Below, in pieces: positions 47,998 through 60,002 of a stretch of DNA of 64,000 nt. Made by a program: the position numbers and the translations under genes. Below the pieces are notes generated by a model. It saw only the letters and a program-made list of their open reading frames with translations, did no database searches and had not been told where the DNA came from. The stretch lies in the NCBI RefSeq assembly GCF_040436345.1, contig NC_133230.1, positions 8,639,297-8,703,296 of the forward strand, read 5' to 3'. The DNA comes from Pagrus major (Eukaryota; Chordata; Actinopteri; Spariformes; Sparidae). Within the stretch, counting starts at the first letter, position 1; the number at the start of each line of letters is the position of its first letter.

Positions 47998-50900
47998 CCT
48001 AAAAAACACCACACGCATTCAAAGCTGCATGCATGCGGACACACACTCATTATATCAGAGCCAAGGCTTTTGTCAGCGCATGTGTCAGCACTATCAAAGC
48101 TATTTCAGCCCCGGACAATCCAGCAGGTCACAGATACGAGCAAAGGTTGCGGTGTGTGTGTGTGTGCGCACGTTTGTGGGCTAAAGTGTCTGCGACCTGT
48201 GCTGTTGGCCTTGCGTGCTCCCACTTTTTCTATTTTCAGAGCAAACCTTTGTAAGTGTGTGTGTGTGTGTTCGTTTTTGTGTGCGTCGCTTCATAAAAGA
48301 ACACAGAAGCCTCAGACAATGCGGAGGGCTTTGGCAGAGGAAACAGATTTTTGTCCCACTCCCACCAACAGGAAACGACTCTTACACCCACCGCACCCCA
48401 CTTTCGTCTCACACACTGATACACACACACACACACACAGACACGGACACGCTGAGGGGAAGTGTAATCATGCTGTACAGGAGCATTAGAAGGCTCTTTG
48501 TGCGAACCACAGCAAGTATGGCTTTTCCAGAGGCGGCGTTCATGTGGAAAACCCAATAAATGTCTCCGTTTACACGCCACATTTTTATAAGCGTGTACCT
48601 GCCCTACCATTAAATCACACTAGTGCAGGGTCTTACACACACATACACACATAGTCACACTATTACGGTGCAGACAAAATTGTGCACTGACGTAATAGTG
48701 TTGTTACAGAACTCTTTCATAGGAATTCTGTTTTCAATTAGCGAGTCAGAGCAGATATGACTCCTCCCTTTAATGAAAACCTGTGAATGTCAACATGTAT
48801 CGAAACATGCAAAACACACAGTTTATAAGTGAGCTTATGAAAAGTTATAGATAGATTATAGTTATATATACATTTTTTCCATTTCTAAAATTCTGATACA
48901 ACCTTACGCTGACACATATGGTCTCACATGTCTTTTAAGAAAATATGCTTTGTTGCGAGCTAGTTTCCTTCTAGAGATCAGTACCTCATGTCTGTGCAGT
49001 CCATATGGTCAATATGAAGCCAGCAACCTGTTAGCTTAGCTTAGCTTAGCTTAGCACAAAGACAGGAAACTTTTTTGTCATTATTCAAGATAGGGTTGCA
49101 TATCGAAAAGAAAGTTTGTACTTCAGTCATGCTACACAAACACATATTCAGTTATTTATATGTAGAAAAACAGCATCAAGATATAATGATATTATGGTTT
49201 CATCTTCAAATTAAAAGTCTGACATCTGGTAAACATTGCCCATCAACTTTGACTGCATTTGAGCACCAAGCATCATTGACTTATACAGTCCACCTCTCCT
49301 CCTTTTGTGCTCTGTTGCCTCAGAACAAGGCCCATCCTTTGACTGCAGCAGCTTGATGCAGGATCTTGTGGTAGAGACAGGTCTCTGTAAAGATGTGGGC
49401 ACAACAGTTTCCCGTTGTTTAGCCAGCCTGAGTCCCATTTTGTGCATTTCGTTTCCATGGGACCAGACATTAGCCAGAAGCAGCCTTAAATCAAGCTGGA
49501 TTAGCATGGCTCTTATCCCAACTCCCTTCCTCTAGTCCTTGGGACGGTCCAGCTGGTCAGGTTGGATGCTTGAGCAGTGATCATCTCACAGTCTCCCACT
49601 CCCAACCCAAAACCCGTGCATCTTTTTCCAATGCTGATGAATGCATGTCTGTCACAGGTAATATGTGTTTCAGCAAAAAGACGAAAAATAAGGGAGAAGT
49701 GGCTCGCAAAGTCTGACTACCAGCACTTCTAAAGCTTATTTTGTACCTTGTTTGTTTCATCCATACAAAAACAAGAAATCAAAGTGTTTTTCTCTAAATG
49801 TCGAGCTATTCTTTCAACTCAAAGTTGACAAAGGACTTTTGAAATTATATATTTTCGAATGATAAAAACCTTTTGGATGTCATTTTATAGAACGAAAGAT
49901 AAACACCCGAATGAATTTCGAAGCCGAGCTCTTTTCCCAACAGCTGCTCGCTGCATTTGGATGCGTGTGTATTTGTGTGTGTGCCTGCATCACAATTCCG
50001 CCCTTTGTCTGCTACGTTAGCAGCTTTTTACTCCAAAGAACAATGGAGAGAGACGTAACTTTAGCGCACCAGCTTTACGACTGCTCGTGCAGACTGGTGT
50101 GTGTGTGTGTGTGCGCGTGCTTGTGTACGCATGAGTGAGTACACTAAGTGATGTCAGGCGTTAGGGTAGTAGGGTGTGGCCAGAGAGCGAGCAAGATTGA
50201 GAGAGTAGAGACAGACATAGAGAGAGAAAGAGGGAAGCAGAGTTAGATTCAGTGCCCATGAGACCATGCAGGGCCGGGGTATGAAGAGTGTTAAATTACA
50301 CCGTGTGAGTGTGTGCGCTTTAAGGCTCTGTGCAGCTGGGCGTCTGGAGCTGAGCTGAATTACTCAATGGGGGGAAAGTAAGAGTTGAAACAGAGCGACA
50401 GACACTTGAACAGATAAAAATAGATAAACACAGATTGAAATTGAGGAGAAATACATCCTGACATTTTACTGCACTATTCAGTATAACATAAACCAAAAAG
50501 TTCATGAACTTTATGATGGATAGAGATGCAGGCGAGAGACAGGAAGGGGCGGTGGTCGGGTAGGAGGAGAAAAAAAGAAAACAGGGGGAGTTTTGCTGTT
50601 GAAATTCTTGTTGCATCACTGGAGAGGAATTCACATCAAGCACAGGTCCAGATTTTTTCAGCAGAACTCGTGAAAAGCTTTTTTCTCGCACTTTTCCATA
50701 CGGCTGTGCAGGGTTGTCTTTCCCTGCACGGCCTAACAGCTGTGAGTAAGACACACTGTTATATTTACCTCAAAGCATGCCAAGTATTTGCTTTGATATT
50801 AGCTTATCAGCAGGAGGGAATGTGGATGGGGAGTCGAGATAAGGACGCAGGGCTGTTTGCAAATTGATGGAGGAAAGAAACAGATTGAAATAGTGAAAAA

Positions 50901-53560
50901 GTGGAAGGTGAGCGAATAATAAAGTGAAAACTCCACCTCAGAACAATGCATATTTACTCCCGTGTTGCTTGTTTTAATTCATACGGGAGTATTTCATTAT
51001 TTTGTCCTCGAATCAGCCTTATCTACTGTAATTATAATCAGACTAACATTTAACAAATTAAGTCACACAGTGCTCTCAACTGGTCCATCGTCATTATCAT
51101 AATCAACCTCCAGGAAGTGTTTGATGCGGTTTCAGATTAAAACTATTTTTGTTTTTAATCTCTCAGTGATTTATCTAAATTTCCAATCCCATGCTTAACT
51201 GAGTATAATAGGATAATTATATCTTAGTTTAGATTTTTCTATTCAGTGCCAGAGGCCTTGGTGCTCTGGCTCGGTGCCATAGTCCACTTGGCAACAACAA
51301 GTTGGCAGCAGCTGAAAATATGTGACAGAGTCAGTGAGTGGCGGCAGTCTGCAGGGTCGTGCCGGACACGCTCAGTGGTGGATTTTTTTTTTTTTTTTTT
51401 TTTGTCAGTCAGCTAAAGGGCCTGTCGTTCTCAGTGAAAGTGCCACTAATCTCCTCTGAAAGAAATCACCCTTATGTCCAAGTGAGAAACGGGGTGGCAT
51501 TTTGTGAGATTGAATTACTGCTAATGAATTAATCAACTGTTCTTGATGAAAGGTTATTGATCCAAAGTCCTCTACCTCTTTTCATTAAAGCTAACATGCA
51601 CACTCATATAACAAATCCACATGGGGATTTCATTAAATGTGTTCTTCTTTTAAGAGTTTATAGGAAAACAAACGCCTTTTCCGTTCATTCTCATAAACAT
51701 GTCTGTATTTGTTTTGTCAGTCGAAGGCACTGAGGGAGCGCTGGTTGTTAGACGGAGCTCCGGCGGAGGAGGAGACTCAGAAGCGTCTGCAGGAGGAGGA
51801 GGTCAAGACCAAACTCCTGGAGCAGGTCATCCTCAGGTCAGCGTCCGAAAACCCCTGCATGTCAGCATGAAAGTCCAGAATATTATTTTATTTGTCAAGT
51901 GCACAGGTCAAATATGTTATGGTTGTAGTGGTGAAAATGTAGGCATGCTTACATTAGCTCTGGTGGTGTGCGCCAAGCCACATATTTATTTATATTAGAC
52001 AGATGTGTATGTTTTAAAGCCACAGTCAGTGAACGGGACTAAAAATGTGGTATTTCGTCCGGGGGTGATGCCTTATGTCCTGTGTCTTACAAAGTGTTGT
52101 GTGCCTGATATGTGTCTTCGTCCACTCACATTGGATGTCTCCTCACTTGTAACTTCAAACGGAGATGCTTTCTTTTGTGATCATCGCTGTTTGTGTCCCG
52201 TGTGAAACCAAAAGTTGACTTAATATTGTAATCCAAACCATGATCTTTCCCAACCAAGTAGTTTTGTTGCCAAAACCTAACCAAATTGTGACTGAAGATA
52301 TTCTTTTCAATACCTGGAACGAAATGTAAAAAGTCAGTAAAAACCTCTGACCACACATGGGACACATACTCCAGTCCCCCACAGGACAGTCACGTAGAAG
52401 ATCCATTCATCCGGTATGGATGTGTACCAAGTCTTTGTCCATCTTTATACTATATTACCTGACTTCCTAAAGGCCTTCCAGCTGATGATTTCTCATTGCT
52501 CCCAGTCTTTCAAGGCCGACTATCACTTCCCATGGACGTAGATGTGAGGTCAAAACACAAATTATTGAAAAACTGTGAGACGGTCACAGAACTTGCCGAA
52601 AACGTGCCCTGCGACGTGTTGCTCATCTGGGTGAAGTTTTTAGTAGGACGTGTGGGTGAACGGTGATAAAGACGCTGTTGATGTCATGTGAGGGTTATGC
52701 ATTACATCATGGGTGATGTAATCCTGAAATTCAACAGGACATTGAAACTTTAAAAATATTGTGATTACTTGATGTTTGACCTTGATAAAATAAGCATCTG
52801 GTGTAAAGGAATTACATCTTCATTTTTCCGTGTGTGTGTGCATGTGTGTTTCTGAGACAGGCTGGAGCAAGAGATAGAGGAGCTGGAGACGGACGCTCCA
52901 GCCAAAAAGGGTGTGGCCAAAGAAAATGGAGGTAAGTTCAGTACCCATGGCAACGTATGATCACATAAGAGCCATGACAACGCAGCCTGAGCACCTGTGT
53001 CACAAAGAGCGAGCGAGCTAATAATGGCCTCTTAATTTGCTTTATTAAATTGTTCCTCTCCACCGGAGGTCATTAAAACAATATTTCCTTTCTTTCTTTG
53101 TCTCTCTCACTTACCCTGATCACCCGCTTTCCTTTTGGCACTCTCTTAACCTCTCAATGATACTCTGGTGCTCCCTATAGGTGAGAATGGAGTAGTGCAG
53201 TCCTCTGGTCAGACCCCCAAGAGAGAGGTGACAGGGATTGAGGCCAAGCTGCTGGGTCCTAGCCCTGACCAAGCCAGCGCAGACAACCCCGTCACCCTGG
53301 TGTTCATGGGCTACAAGACCGTGGAGGAGGAGCAGGAGAGCCGCACGGCCCTGGCAATGGAAGGGGCGGATGGCAACGTGAAGGCTGAGTTCGTCGTCAT
53401 CGAGGATGGGGAGGGGAAAGCGGGAGGAGAGGCGGCCACAGCGGAGCAGGCTCCACCCAACGGGAGCATGGCGGAGAAAGAAAAGGCCAACGGAGGCGGA
53501 GAGGAAGGAGAGAAGGAAAAGGAGAAGAAACAGACCTGCAAATGCTGCACGGTCATGTGA
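45901..53560 (+). CDS. palm: Paralemmin-1, short form, 5 coding exons
   Basis: The joined coding sequence is 45901-45942, 46766-46846, 51721-51836, 52861-52931 and 53181-53560, giving 229 residues. All introns are GT-AG and phases agree. Residues 1-100 match the N-terminal coiled coil of human PALM (ERLQAIAEKRKRQ, EIENKRRQL, RRQLQHLKSKALRERWLL). The C-terminal part matches REVTGIEAK, VTLVFMGYKTVE (about 141-152), EFVVIEDGEG and APPNGS. The C-terminus CKCCTVM has a CaaX box (CTVM) and two upstream cysteines, the known signal for prenylation plus dual palmitoylation that anchors paralemmin to the inner plasma membrane, where it influences membrane shape and filopodia. Human PALM has 387 residues; the roughly 150-residue central region is absent, and the 249-bp intron between the last two exons cannot hold it. 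N-terminal sequence and the ptbp1 neighbour favour PALM1 over PALM2 or PALM3. The start is the first ATG, one base into the exon. Confidence 0.94.
45943..46765 (+). other. palm: palm intron 2
   Basis: An 823-bp intron with a short CA tract (45960-45976). It also has a weak relative of the 32.3-kb hairpin repeat (about 46265-46340) and a repeat-like segment beginning TTTTAAAGGTGCAATATG (about 46517-46690). That segment ends only about 75 bp before exon 2. Confidence 0.55.
46517..46690 (+). repeat. Possible dispersed repeat near palm exon 2
   Basis: TTTTAAAGGTGCAATATGAC followed by AGAATTGGCCATC and a GC-rich part resembles teleost repeats beginning TAAAGGTGCA. Limits and family are uncertain. 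Confidence 0.35.
46766..46846 (+). CDS. palm: palm coding exon 2 (residues 15-41)
   Basis: This 81-nt exon, acceptor TTGTAACAG and donor GTACAC, encodes the charged coiled-coil segment starting EKRKRQTEIENKRRQL and ending LQHLK. It is almost identical to mammals, including both exon borders. Confidence 0.93.
47956..47995 (+). repeat. CA microsatellite
   Basis: A 40-base AC run in palm intron 3. More CA/GT-rich DNA follows to about 48460. Confidence 0.96.
48933..49820. mobile_element. Foldback/MITE-like element, copy 3, probably with an insertion
   Basis: The left part reads AAGAAAATATGCTTTGTTGC, then TCATGTCTGTGCAGTC, TATGAAGCCAGCAACC and TTAGCTTAGCTTAGCTTAGC with ACAGGAAAC. The right part (about 49731-49820) reads TTGTACCTTGTTTGTTTCAT and CCATACAAAAACAAGAAATC, ending ATGTCGAGCTATTCTTTCAA. 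These are the expected two ends of the family at 9840 and 12448. The unrelated 49085-49725 between them may be a later insertion. Confidence 0.6.
51721..51836 (+). CDS. palm: palm coding exon 3 (residues 42-80)
   Basis: The acceptor TTTTGTCAG ends at 51720 and the donor GTCAGC starts at 51837. It encodes SKALRERWLLDGAPAEEE, then the second coiled-coil half ending LLEQVILR. It ends with two bases of Arg80. Confidence 0.93.
51837..52860 (+). other. palm: palm intron 4
   Basis: About 1 kb carrying a dispersed repeat at 52150-52400 related in inverted orientation to 34300-34570. No exon was seen. Confidence 0.55.
52150..52400 (-). repeat. Dispersed repeat, inverted relative to 34300
   Basis: On the minus strand it reads TTTGGTTAGGTTTTGGCAAC, then ACTACTTGGTTGGGAAAG and ATCATGGTTTGG, as in the 34300 copy. 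Confidence 0.55.
52861..52931 (+). CDS. palm: palm coding exon 4 (residues 80-104)
   Basis: This 71-nt exon follows a GT-rich tract and acceptor TGAGACAG; the donor is GTAAGT. It encodes LEQEIEELETDAPAKKG, then VAKENG. AKEN is where mammalian PALM enters its central region. Confidence 0.92.
53181..53560 (+). CDS. palm: palm last coding exon (residues 104-229)
   Basis: The acceptor CTCCCTATAG ends at 53180 and the stop TGA is 53558-53560. It encodes the C-terminal module with REVTGIEAK, the conserved NPVTLVFMGYK block, EFVVIEDG, a Glu/Lys/Gly-rich linker and the lipidation motif CKCCTVM. Confidence 0.95.
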
Positions 53561-53561
53561 G

Positions 53562-53685
<124 letters not shown>

Positions 53686-54973
53686 ATGTGTGTGTGTATG
53701 AGTGTGTGGGTGAGTGCACACCTGCTCCTGTGCAGGTATGTGTGCCATTGCATGTGTCTGTATTCGCAGATGTGTGTAACTTTGTGTCTGTGTGAGTGTG
53801 TGTGCCTGTGTGCGAGTGTGTGTGTGCGAGTGTGTCAGGACTGGAAAAAAACAAAAAATCAAAGTACAGTTCCACAGCCAATACACCAACAATGAGAGCC
53901 AATACACGCTCCAGCTACAACAACAAGAACCACAGACTCATAAGTACACTTTACTCCGTATACTTTCTCTGATATGTATTTGACTTTTGATTTCTATTGA
54001 TATTTTTCTATTTTTCTGTCTTGACATTTATATTGTATTCAGTATGTATATCTTTATTATGGGACTGTGTACTGTAAGTTCATCGTTATTATTGTTGGGG
54101 GAAAAAAAGAAAAATGTATTAGCTCGCTGGATTGTACTGCTACCCACTGGGGAAAATCTGGAAAACTTTAAAATCATTTAAGTCAAAACAGCAAAACTAT
54201 GAAGGACACAGATACTTAAATATATATATATATTTCTCTGTGTAGGCCTACCAACTATTTATCGGTCAATTTCATATTGCAATATTGTCTAAGATATTAT
54301 TTTAAATAGTATTTTAATATATTGATATGAAATTATGTTTTATACAATGTATTTATTGTTTCTGGTTCTCTATATCATCTCCAACCATTAACTGCATGTA
54401 AAAGCTTGTAAGCACTACCAGATTTGCGTTACAATCATAACAAGTGTCTGTGCTTTCCTTAGACTCACATGCGCTCATATCTTTAGTGATACGAGTCTAA
54501 CAGCTCATATAATTGGCAGTGTTAGAGATTAAGTTTAAATCTGCAGCACGACGACAAAGAGGCTAATTAGAGTCACACCGCAAACCACCATTAGCTTCTC
54601 ATAGATAATATATGTGACACACGTACATGAAGATCACAGCTTTTTTATTTTTTAAATAAGATGGATACACTCACTTTATGATCAGTAGAGTCATGACGAA
54701 ACATTGCGCAACTATTAGAAAATGCTTGAATAATTTTGTTCTCTCAACAGTAGAATCAATGTAAATCTGTATGAGGTAGCACTGCATGAAGCCTTGCAAC
54801 TGTTTTGACTGTCTTGTCACTTGTTCGGTCTTTGTTAAACGCTATCACGTTCACATGAATGTAAACCCAGGGGTTAAATTGGGATTCGTTTCCAGCGTAA
54901 TGAGAAGAGGCGGGCTTGCTCGGCTCGCCGTAAAAAGAAAAAAAAAAACTAAGCTTTTTGTCTCTATGAACCA

Positions 54974-54979
54974 AATAAA
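54974..54979 (+). promoter_or_regulatory. palm: Candidate polyadenylation signal of palm
   Basis: AATAAA is followed 25-40 bases later by a GT-rich element (CTGTGTGTTGGTCGGCTG). This is the best-formed signal after the stop. Confidence 0.5.
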
Positions 54980-55293
54980 ATCTGATGATACTGTAATTTC
55001 ACTGTGTGTTGGTCGGCTGCTGGTTTCTGTCCTGCTCGCTCCCAGTTTAACCCCTGACTTTTTGTCCGTAGACCTGGGCCCAATAGTTTTTAAATAGATT
55101 AACAGAAAATGGGGAATAGTCTAAAGACCTTAAATCTCTTTAGCCTTAGAACACAATATGCAGGATTTAGTTTTGCCCGGATACCCAAGCTTTTTAGTAA
55201 CTGTTGATTAGAAATAGGCTATGTTCTATAAGAAAAGAAACAGTCTAACCATTTTGAGCTGTGCAGGTTGCTAGCAAGACAAATTGTACAAAC

Positions 55294-55885
55294 TTAAAGG
55301 ATAAGTTCACTCAAAAATTTTAAAAAATCAGTTATCGTAGTCCACAAAACATTTCTGGAGCTTGGGCAGCGTTGCACCATTCTCCTGTACAACTGAAGTA
55401 TATGGAGACTTGTTTTAAAATGTAAAAAAAAAACAACCAATAAAAATGAATATATAAAATGAAACAGCTCCATACAGCTAAATCAAGTCTTGGGAAGCCC
55501 CGACATCCCAAATTGATTTGAAAAGAAGTTATTTTCACCCTTTATTAAGCCAAAATCTTCACTGTAGCCGCTAAGCTAAAAGAGTTAGCACCCTGTCTGA
55601 AGTGGGTGCATGAGCTCATCTGCACTGAAGAGTATAAATGCATCTCTTGAAATCAATTTGGGATCTCGGGGCTTTCCAAGACTTAGATTACACCGATTTT
55701 TTTAGTTGTTTTTGTAACGTTATAAAACAAGTCTCTATATACTTCAGTTGTTAAGGAGAATGCTGTTTTGCTGTCAAGCTCCAGAAATGTTTTGTGGACT
55801 ACGAAACTTCACCCGACTTTCCATCGGCAAGACGGCGATTAGATAATAACTGAGTTTTCATTTTGAGTGAACGTATCCTTTAAAG
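55294..55885. mobile_element. 590-bp palindromic (foldback) element, copy B
   Basis: The left half starts TTAAAGGATAAGTTCACTC, then has GTAGTCCACAAAACATTTC, CAACTGAAGTATATGGAGAC and TCCCAAATTGATTT. The right half carries the reverse complement of each in reverse order, ending GAGTGAACGTATCCTTTAA. The arms therefore pair over nearly the whole length, about 290 bp each, meeting near 55590-55630. A second copy is at 32153. It has no coding capacity, so it is a non-autonomous element. Confidence 0.8.
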
Positions 55886-57047
55886 CCTATTGAAATACAG
55901 TAGAGGCCATTGGGCAGCTGGGTGAGTGATTCTATGCCACCGCTTGTTCCGCTCCCCCCCAGGTTCACCCATGTCTCTGATTCACCCACTCACCATCACC
56001 GTCATCTCGTCTTCTCACTGTTTCATCCTCAAACGCACACAGCCCCACCTTCTATGCTCGGAGACACGCAGTTCAAAAAAACCTCTAAAGTTGGTGCTAA
56101 CCCTGAGTCTCATCCAACACTCTCCATCCACCAACTATTTTTTTTGTTTTCCATCTCGTTTCCCACCGTCTTACTCGAATCGCCGGTGGGAGGGATTGTG
56201 GGAATCTACTGCCTCCTGCATACACTTGTTGAATAAGAGAGTCTTTTCGCAACCTTCAGTGCCAGATGCATTCTCTCAAGTCCTGCCTACATTTACCACC
56301 AGAGAAATGATCCCTTCTTACATTCCAAAGGGAGGTCAACAGGCGTGGGCAGATGAAATATAGTCTATGCTCTCCATATGAACAGTTCAACTGTAATTGT
56401 ACAACTTGCATCCTTGTTTCTTGAATTGACTCTCATGTTTTTCTTTCCTATGGCCTATTTGCAAGGCGGTATATTGTATTTGATGTGTGTATTTTTTAAA
56501 AAAAGATGACTACATCTGTGTATTGTCGGTGCCTTTGTCAGGTTCAGTTGGTTGGACTTGTCTGTCTGCTGCCATTTTTAGACCGGGGTTTTTACTTGCT
56601 CTGCTCCTGGTCAATGATGACCCACTAGGAACACTGCCTTCTAGTCTGGAGGGTCACTAACACCACTACGATCAAATATTACACTCATTTTTCATGATGA
56701 ACAAATGCAGCTCGGACAAACGGAGAATATGCAGACTACTGTTGGTGTCTTGGAAAATCTCTACACATACAAGAAACTACACCCAAAGTTGAACATTTTG
56801 CCAGGATGCAAACTTTATGCAGGAGACTAACTGACAGTCTATGTATTTATGTACAGCATATACACATGTATATATGTGTGCATAATCTATAGGCACACAT
56901 ACATCTGTGTACATAGAAATACATGTAAATTTGTTGAGCTAAAGCTTCGCTTGATAGTGGGTCTCTGGGACAGCAGCAGAAAAAGCAACCTTGTGTTAGA
57001 CCAATGCCTGTTCATCTATTCTGTGGTCGTCTAAATGTTTAATCTTG

Positions 57048-57053
57048 AATAAA
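57048..57053 (+). promoter_or_regulatory. palm: Candidate distal polyadenylation signal of palm
   Basis: AATAAA is followed by CTGTTTGTTTACTG and a GTGTGT stretch. The preceding kilobase (56380-57040) has the composition of a 3' UTR and no repeat was recognised in it. Confidence 0.4.
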
Positions 57054-57564
57054 ACTACTGTTTGTTTACTGCAAGTCAAATAAGTGTGTATATAATTAAC
57101 CAAATGTACACATACTGGAGATAGAAGCTGTACAAATAAGCCATGGTTAATGACGTGTGTGGATTTGGCATCTCAGCTGATGGAGCCACAGATGGGAACA
57201 CACCCTTCTGGGGAGAAGACACAATTATACAGAGATAACCCATCCATTCATTATAGGACTAATGCAATTGCCTAATAAAATGAATACAATTACCACAGAA
57301 GAATATAATTGAACTACCCATGGCTAATTATTTGGGCCGATACTCAGCATTTTTCCAGTTATGCTATTTGTTGTGTCCAATTGCGGATGAAGTATTATGC
57401 TAAAAATACACTGCTTTGGCTCTGATGCAGCATCCTTTCTCTGTCTGTGGTCTCACTCAATGTCCAGCCCACAACACCATCTGATTCGTTACACATTACA
57501 ACTAATATCCAATCAACATTGAATAACCTGAATCTGCAAAGTAACTACAGTTAATATAAACGTA

Positions 57565-57672
57565 GTGCAGTAGAAAGTATAAAGTAGCAGAAAATGTAAA
57601 TACTCAAGTGAAGTACCTCAAAATTGTACTTAAGTACATGAGTAAACTATACTTAGTTACATTCTATCACTG
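57565..57672 (+). repeat. AAGTAC-rich dispersed repeat end
   Basis: TACTCAAGTGAAGTACCTCA, AATTGTACTTAAGTACATGA and TTACATTCTATCACTG match a very common teleost repeat. The other end of the same kind of repeat is at 60003-60490. Confidence 0.6.
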
Positions 57673-58013
57673 GTTATTCTAAATTTTGACAGGATTTTCA
57701 TTTTTACTGCAAGAGTATGTTGGTTCCAAATATATCGGTTATCGCTGCACAATAGTTTTTACTTTTGGTGACAGGGTCCGCCATTTTCACACGACAGCAC
57801 AAGGTATTCACAAGAAACGATGCAGCACTGATAGCGGCCTCAATGTTACAAAAAATTCAGACAGAGCCTCCTACTGCTGCTGCTGCTTCACATTAAGGCA
57901 GTAATTGAGTACATTGTATCTAGTTACATTACATCACTGGTTATTCTAAATTTTGACGCTGAGATTTTTATTTTTACTGCAAATATAAATCTGGTCAAAA
58001 TATTGGTTATCGG
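57653..58013 (+). repeat. Direct duplication of about 90 bp, 267 bp apart
   Basis: The segment 57653-57744 (TATCACTGGTTATTCTAAAT, TTTTTACTGCAA, ATCGGTTATCG) recurs at 57920-58013 with moderate divergence. The spacer is unrelated. Confidence 0.7.
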
Positions 58014-59336
58014 TCTATCCCTAATTTGAAGAAAGTCAGAGAGAGCAGCTCTACTAATATACTGTGTATTGAACATAAATGGGTTTTCAGCATCATTAGA
58101 ACTACCAGAACACACTGTAGTTACGTCCATTTAGAGCACTAAAGTGCACTACCCATAACATGCCACTAGAGAGCATGCGTATACTGTTTTAGAAGTTAGT
58201 TTCAACATTGTCAAATACTGTTGTGAAAAGAGAAAAGGACAAAGGAGAGACGGGTGGAGGGAGTCAGGGAGACAAAGACAGAGGGGCATTTAAATAAGGC
58301 ATTCATCAAGATGGAGGTCAGGTATGCACAGCACAGCAGCACAGCAATTATTATATAGCTTTAAGCCACAGCAGGTCAGCTTTCAATAAACAGCAATTTT
58401 AAAGAAATCTCTTGATCCCAGCATGTGTATGTGGCATATTCACTTTGTGGACACACTCCCTGTGATGAGGCAGATTTGACCATTTAATAGAAGAGGCAGA
58501 AGTGTTCCACATGACAGAACACAGAATATATTGTGTGATGTTTTTAGGTCAAACCCATGGAAATGCTTTCCCACACTCACACAAACACACACTGGCATGG
58601 AAGAAAAACATTACTGTGCTGGATTTGACCAGTGGAATATGACAAGTCATTGGAAATAAATAGGAGATGGAAGGTTTGTTTATTTAAAGATGAATTTGAA
58701 AGGTTGAAGAGGAAAATACATCACTGGGATAAGAAGTCCCAACACAGAAATCATCTCAATCAGCCCTATGAGGGCAAAGTTAAATCTAATTGCTGCTTTG
58801 GTGAAAGGTATGAGTAATTACCCTCTGTCGACAGCTCCCCCAGTATGAGACACAGATGAGAGAGGACACGCACGCATAATGAAATGAAACAATAAAACTC
58901 CTTATCCGTTAAATTCCGACGTCATTCACCCCAAATAACTCTTTTCCCTGATAACATGTGAAACTACGAAATGAGTCCTTGATAAAACAACAGTGAGTCA
59001 GCACCAGCTGATGTACATGGCTCATATTTTCCAGGATGAAACTCTGTAGAAACATCTTTTTCACACACATCGCAGTGTCAGTTTGCCACTTTGTACAGCC
59101 GTTAGACACTTTATCTGGGTTTCTGTTACTTCCCAGCCCAGACACCCATTGTACGTGTGAAATGAAGAACTTTATGTTACTTGATATTAAAGTCTTCCCC
59201 TCTTCTTCTTCGTATAAAGTAACCAGTATGTACATACATTAACTTCTATCTACTTGGCAGGATTGCGAAGCACTACAGGCAACAAAATAAATTGAGTGAA
59301 AAACTTGAACCTCGACAGTTCACGATGTCTTGCCTG

Positions 59337-59402
59337 AGGCAAGGCAAGGCAAATTTATTTATGTAGCACATTTCATACCCAACCCAGAGTGCTTTACAGC
59401 TT
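59337..59402 (+). repeat. AGGCAAGGCAAATTTATT dispersed repeat
   Basis: AGGCAAGGCAAGGCAAATTT then ATTTATGTAGCACATTTCAT and GTGCTTTACA is a short repeat seen throughout teleost genomes. Confidence 0.55.
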
Positions 59403-60002
59403 TCACAATGAGAAAATGTGATCATGTTTTGGTCCTTTCAGTAATGATAAGAGCACATTACCTTTTAATTACACAGCTGATTTGGTTACAGTGTGTACAT
59501 ACCCCTGTTGGGTGCTTACCTACTTTAAGTAGTGTGTGTTTGAGCTGAACTTTAACCTGGTTACCTTCTGGCCCTCATCACAGCCTATTTGTATAGTCTC
59601 TGTGTTCCAATGTCACATGAAAACTCTGCCTTTTGCAATTTTAAACAACGCAGCTACAGGATGTTGTCCTGCCTTGATACCTGTTGTGCTGACAACAACT
59701 TATCAGTATCGGGGCAGTTCCCACCTTATTTGTACTGTACCCCACCTAAATCAGTACCATTGTTCATGGTGAAACTGCAGCATGTGTGCCCTCAATCTCA
59801 ATACTTCAAACCATGTATACATTTGAATGGGTCCACAAAGTTTTGATCTTTATGGAAATCTGTAGGCTGCAGGTTGGAGCAGAATCCCCTTTTCCACTTA
59901 AGACAACTAAAACTGGATTCGTATGTCTCCCAACACTTGATGACCAGTGTAGGATAAAGGTTAACCAAATATACAAATAGGCTATTGTCTGATTATACTA
60001 AC

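Larger units (their letters stand above)
46847..51720 (+). other. palm: palm intron 3 (4.9 kb)
   Basis: It contains a CA microsatellite (47956-47995), other CA/GT-rich segments (48130-48460, 50098-50120) and foldback element copy 3 (48933-49820). A T run is at about 51383-51403. No exon was recognised. Confidence 0.55.
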
